A DNA stretch of 6,292 bases from Proteobacteria bacterium UBA4656 (GTDB lineage Bacteria > Pseudomonadota > Gammaproteobacteria > Xanthomonadales > Ahniellaceae), in contig DHLY01000088.1 in NCBI GenBank assembly GCA_002405525.1, positions 9,301 through 15,592 on the forward strand. The letters run 5' to 3'. Shown here in pieces: positions 5,325-6,292 of the stretch. The notes under the pieces are model-generated. The model made no database searches, was not told where the DNA came from, and was given only the letters and a program-made list of their open reading frames with translations. A program made the translations under genes and the position numbers. Position 1 is the first letter of the stretch; every line of letters starts with the position of its first letter.

Positions 5325-6292
5325 AAGTGAGGCGATCCCAGAACTGCTTGACGCCGTCGACCCAGCCACTTTGCCGCGGCGTGTGCTCGCGGCCGTCCTC
5401 GAACGACGCCTCGAACTGCTCCAGCAAGTCTTTCTGCGTGCGAGTCAGCTTGACCGGGGTCTCCACGACCACCCGGCACAGCAGGTCGCCCGGCTCGCCG
5501 CCCCGGACAGGCTTGACACCCTTGCCTCGGAGACGGAACAGCTTCCCGCTCTGGGTCTCCGGCGGAATCTTGATCAGCGCATCCCCGCCGAGAGTCGGCA
5601 CGCTCAGTTCGCCACCAAGCGCCGCCTGCGAGAAGCGAATCGGAACCTCGCAGTACAGATCGGCGCCGTCGCGCTGGAAGATCGCATGCGGCTTGACGTG
5701 GACCTCGACGAACAGGTCGCCTGATGGCACGCCGCGCGGCCCGGCCTGCCCCTCGCCTGCGAGCCGGATCCGGTCGCCCTCGTCCACCCCGGCCGGGATC
5801 TTCACCGCCAGGGTCTTCTCGCCCTCGACCCGCCCTGCTCCCCGGCACGGTTTGCAGGGGCTCTCCACGACCTGTCCGGCGCCGCCGCAAGCCGGGCAGG
5901 TCTGCTGAATCGAGAAGATGCCATTCTGCATCCTGACCCTGCCGTGGCCGCGGCAGGTGCCGCAGGCCTTGCGCTTGCCGTCGGTCGAGCCCGAGCCGCT
6001 GCAGGCCTTGCAGTCGTCCAGGGTGGGAATCTGGATCTCGCGGGAAGCCCCGAACACGGCCTCTTCGAGGTCGAGCTCGACCACGTAGCGCAGGTCGGCC
6101 CCGCGTCGCGCACGCTGGCGTGCGCCAGCGCCGAAGATGTCGCCGAAGATGTCGCCGAAGATGTCGCCGAAGTCGGCGCCGGAGGGGCCACGACCGCCAC
6201 TGCCCTCGAAGGCCGCATGCCCGTGGGCGTCGTAGAGGCGGCGGCGATCGGGCTCCGAGAGCACTTCGTAGGCCTCCTTGGCCTCCTTGAAC
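5317..6292 (-). CDS. dnaJ: Chaperone DnaJ (Hsp40), lacking its N-terminus at the window edge
   Basis: DnaJ delivers unfolded proteins to DnaK and stimulates its ATPase in the cytoplasm. The 324 visible residues begin in helix III-IV of the J domain ([24 protein letters not shown]), so about 46 residues with the HPD motif lie outside. A short Gly/Phe segment (about 31-55) follows, with [12 protein letters not shown]. The zinc-binding domain has all four CxxCxGxG motifs (CKACSGSG at 94, CGTCRGHG at 110, CPACGGAG at 132, CKPCRGAG at 146). The C-terminal substrate-binding domains carry [32 protein letters not shown] and [12 protein letters not shown]. It ends with [15 protein letters not shown], close to the E. 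coli ending. This is a true type I DnaJ with no missing zinc ligands. In related genomes it follows dnaK and precedes dapB, as here apart from the small gene in between. Confidence 0.98.
   Translation of the reverse strand, partial: FKEAKEAYEVLSEPDRRRLYDAHGHAAFEGSGGRGPSGADFGDIFGDIFGDIFGAGARQRARRGADLRYVVELDLEEAVFGASREIQIPTLDDCKACSGSGSTDGKRKACGTCRGHGRVRMQNGIFSIQQTCPACGGAGQVVESPCKPCRGAGRVEGEKTLAVKIPAGVDEGDRIRLAGEGQAGPRGVPSGDLFVEVHVKPHAIFQRDGADLYCEVPIRFSQAALGGELSVPTLGGDALIKIPPETQSGKLFRLRGKGVKPVRGGEPGDLLCRVVVETPVKLTRTQKDLLEQFEASFEDGREHTPRQSGWVDGVKQFWDRLTSG
6130..6172 (-). repeat. 12-bp tandem repeat in the Gly/Phe region of dnaJ
   Basis: Three perfect copies of GCCGAAGATGTC (6130-6165 on the plus strand) are followed by a partial copy, GCCGAAG (6166-6172). 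They encode repeated Phe-Gly-Asp-Ile. Related DnaJ proteins have a similar but varied protein repeat, so the repeat is a normal G/F feature whose DNA copies are here identical. The unit keeps frame, so copy-number change would only lengthen or shorten the linker. Confidence 0.85.

Noticed and set aside
6130..6172. Tandem repeat in dnaJ as a CRISPR or phase-variable element
   Set aside because: The 12-bp unit keeps frame and encodes the Phe-Gly-Asp-Ile repeat usual in the DnaJ Gly/Phe region; there are no spacers.

Overview
This is a GC-rich window (roughly 70% by eye) carrying part of a conserved gammaproteobacterial chromosomal block, in the order dnaJ, dapB, carA, carB on the minus strand. 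The protein sequences and gene order best fit a gammaproteobacterium, probably Xanthomonadales/Lysobacter-like or a relative. That placement is inferred from recognised proteins and remembered synteny, not from a search. Both edge genes are cut: carB keeps only its N-terminal 235 residues, and dnaJ lacks about its first 46 residues.

Layout from the right edge in the direction of transcription: (1) dnaJ, the Hsp40 co-chaperone, 5317-6292, partial. (2) A small plus-strand gene for a 102-residue DUF2188-like protein, 4987-5295. It converges on dnaJ, and the two stop codons lie in the two arms of one inverted repeat. (3) A 190-base divergent region, then dapB (4-hydroxy-tetrahydrodipicolinate reductase), 3999-4796. 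A -10-like box is placed so that dapB could be transcribed without a leader. (4) A 331-base gap with a good sigma70-type promoter for carA. It also holds a 19-codon arginine-rich open frame whose TGA overlaps the GTG start of carA. (5) carA, the glutaminase subunit of carbamoyl-phosphate synthetase, 2516-3667. (6) Four bases later, a 557-residue membrane-anchored protein of unknown function, 838-2511. It has one N-terminal membrane helix, a mixed extracytoplasmic-type region, a long Pro/Ala linker and a C-terminal beta-rich module resembling an Sm/SH3 barrel. (7) A 130-base gap with a perfect hairpin, a nine-C run and a strong ribosome binding site, then carB (large subunit).

CarA and CarB together make carbamoyl phosphate for arginine and pyrimidine synthesis. 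DapB commits aspartate semialdehyde carbon to lysine and diaminopimelate for the cell wall. DnaJ feeds unfolded proteins to DnaK. No mobile elements, tRNA, rRNA or CRISPR were seen. The items most worth following up are the arginine-rich leader frame overlapping carA, the unknown membrane protein separating the two subunits of one enzyme, and the stop-codon-containing inverted repeat between the convergent genes.
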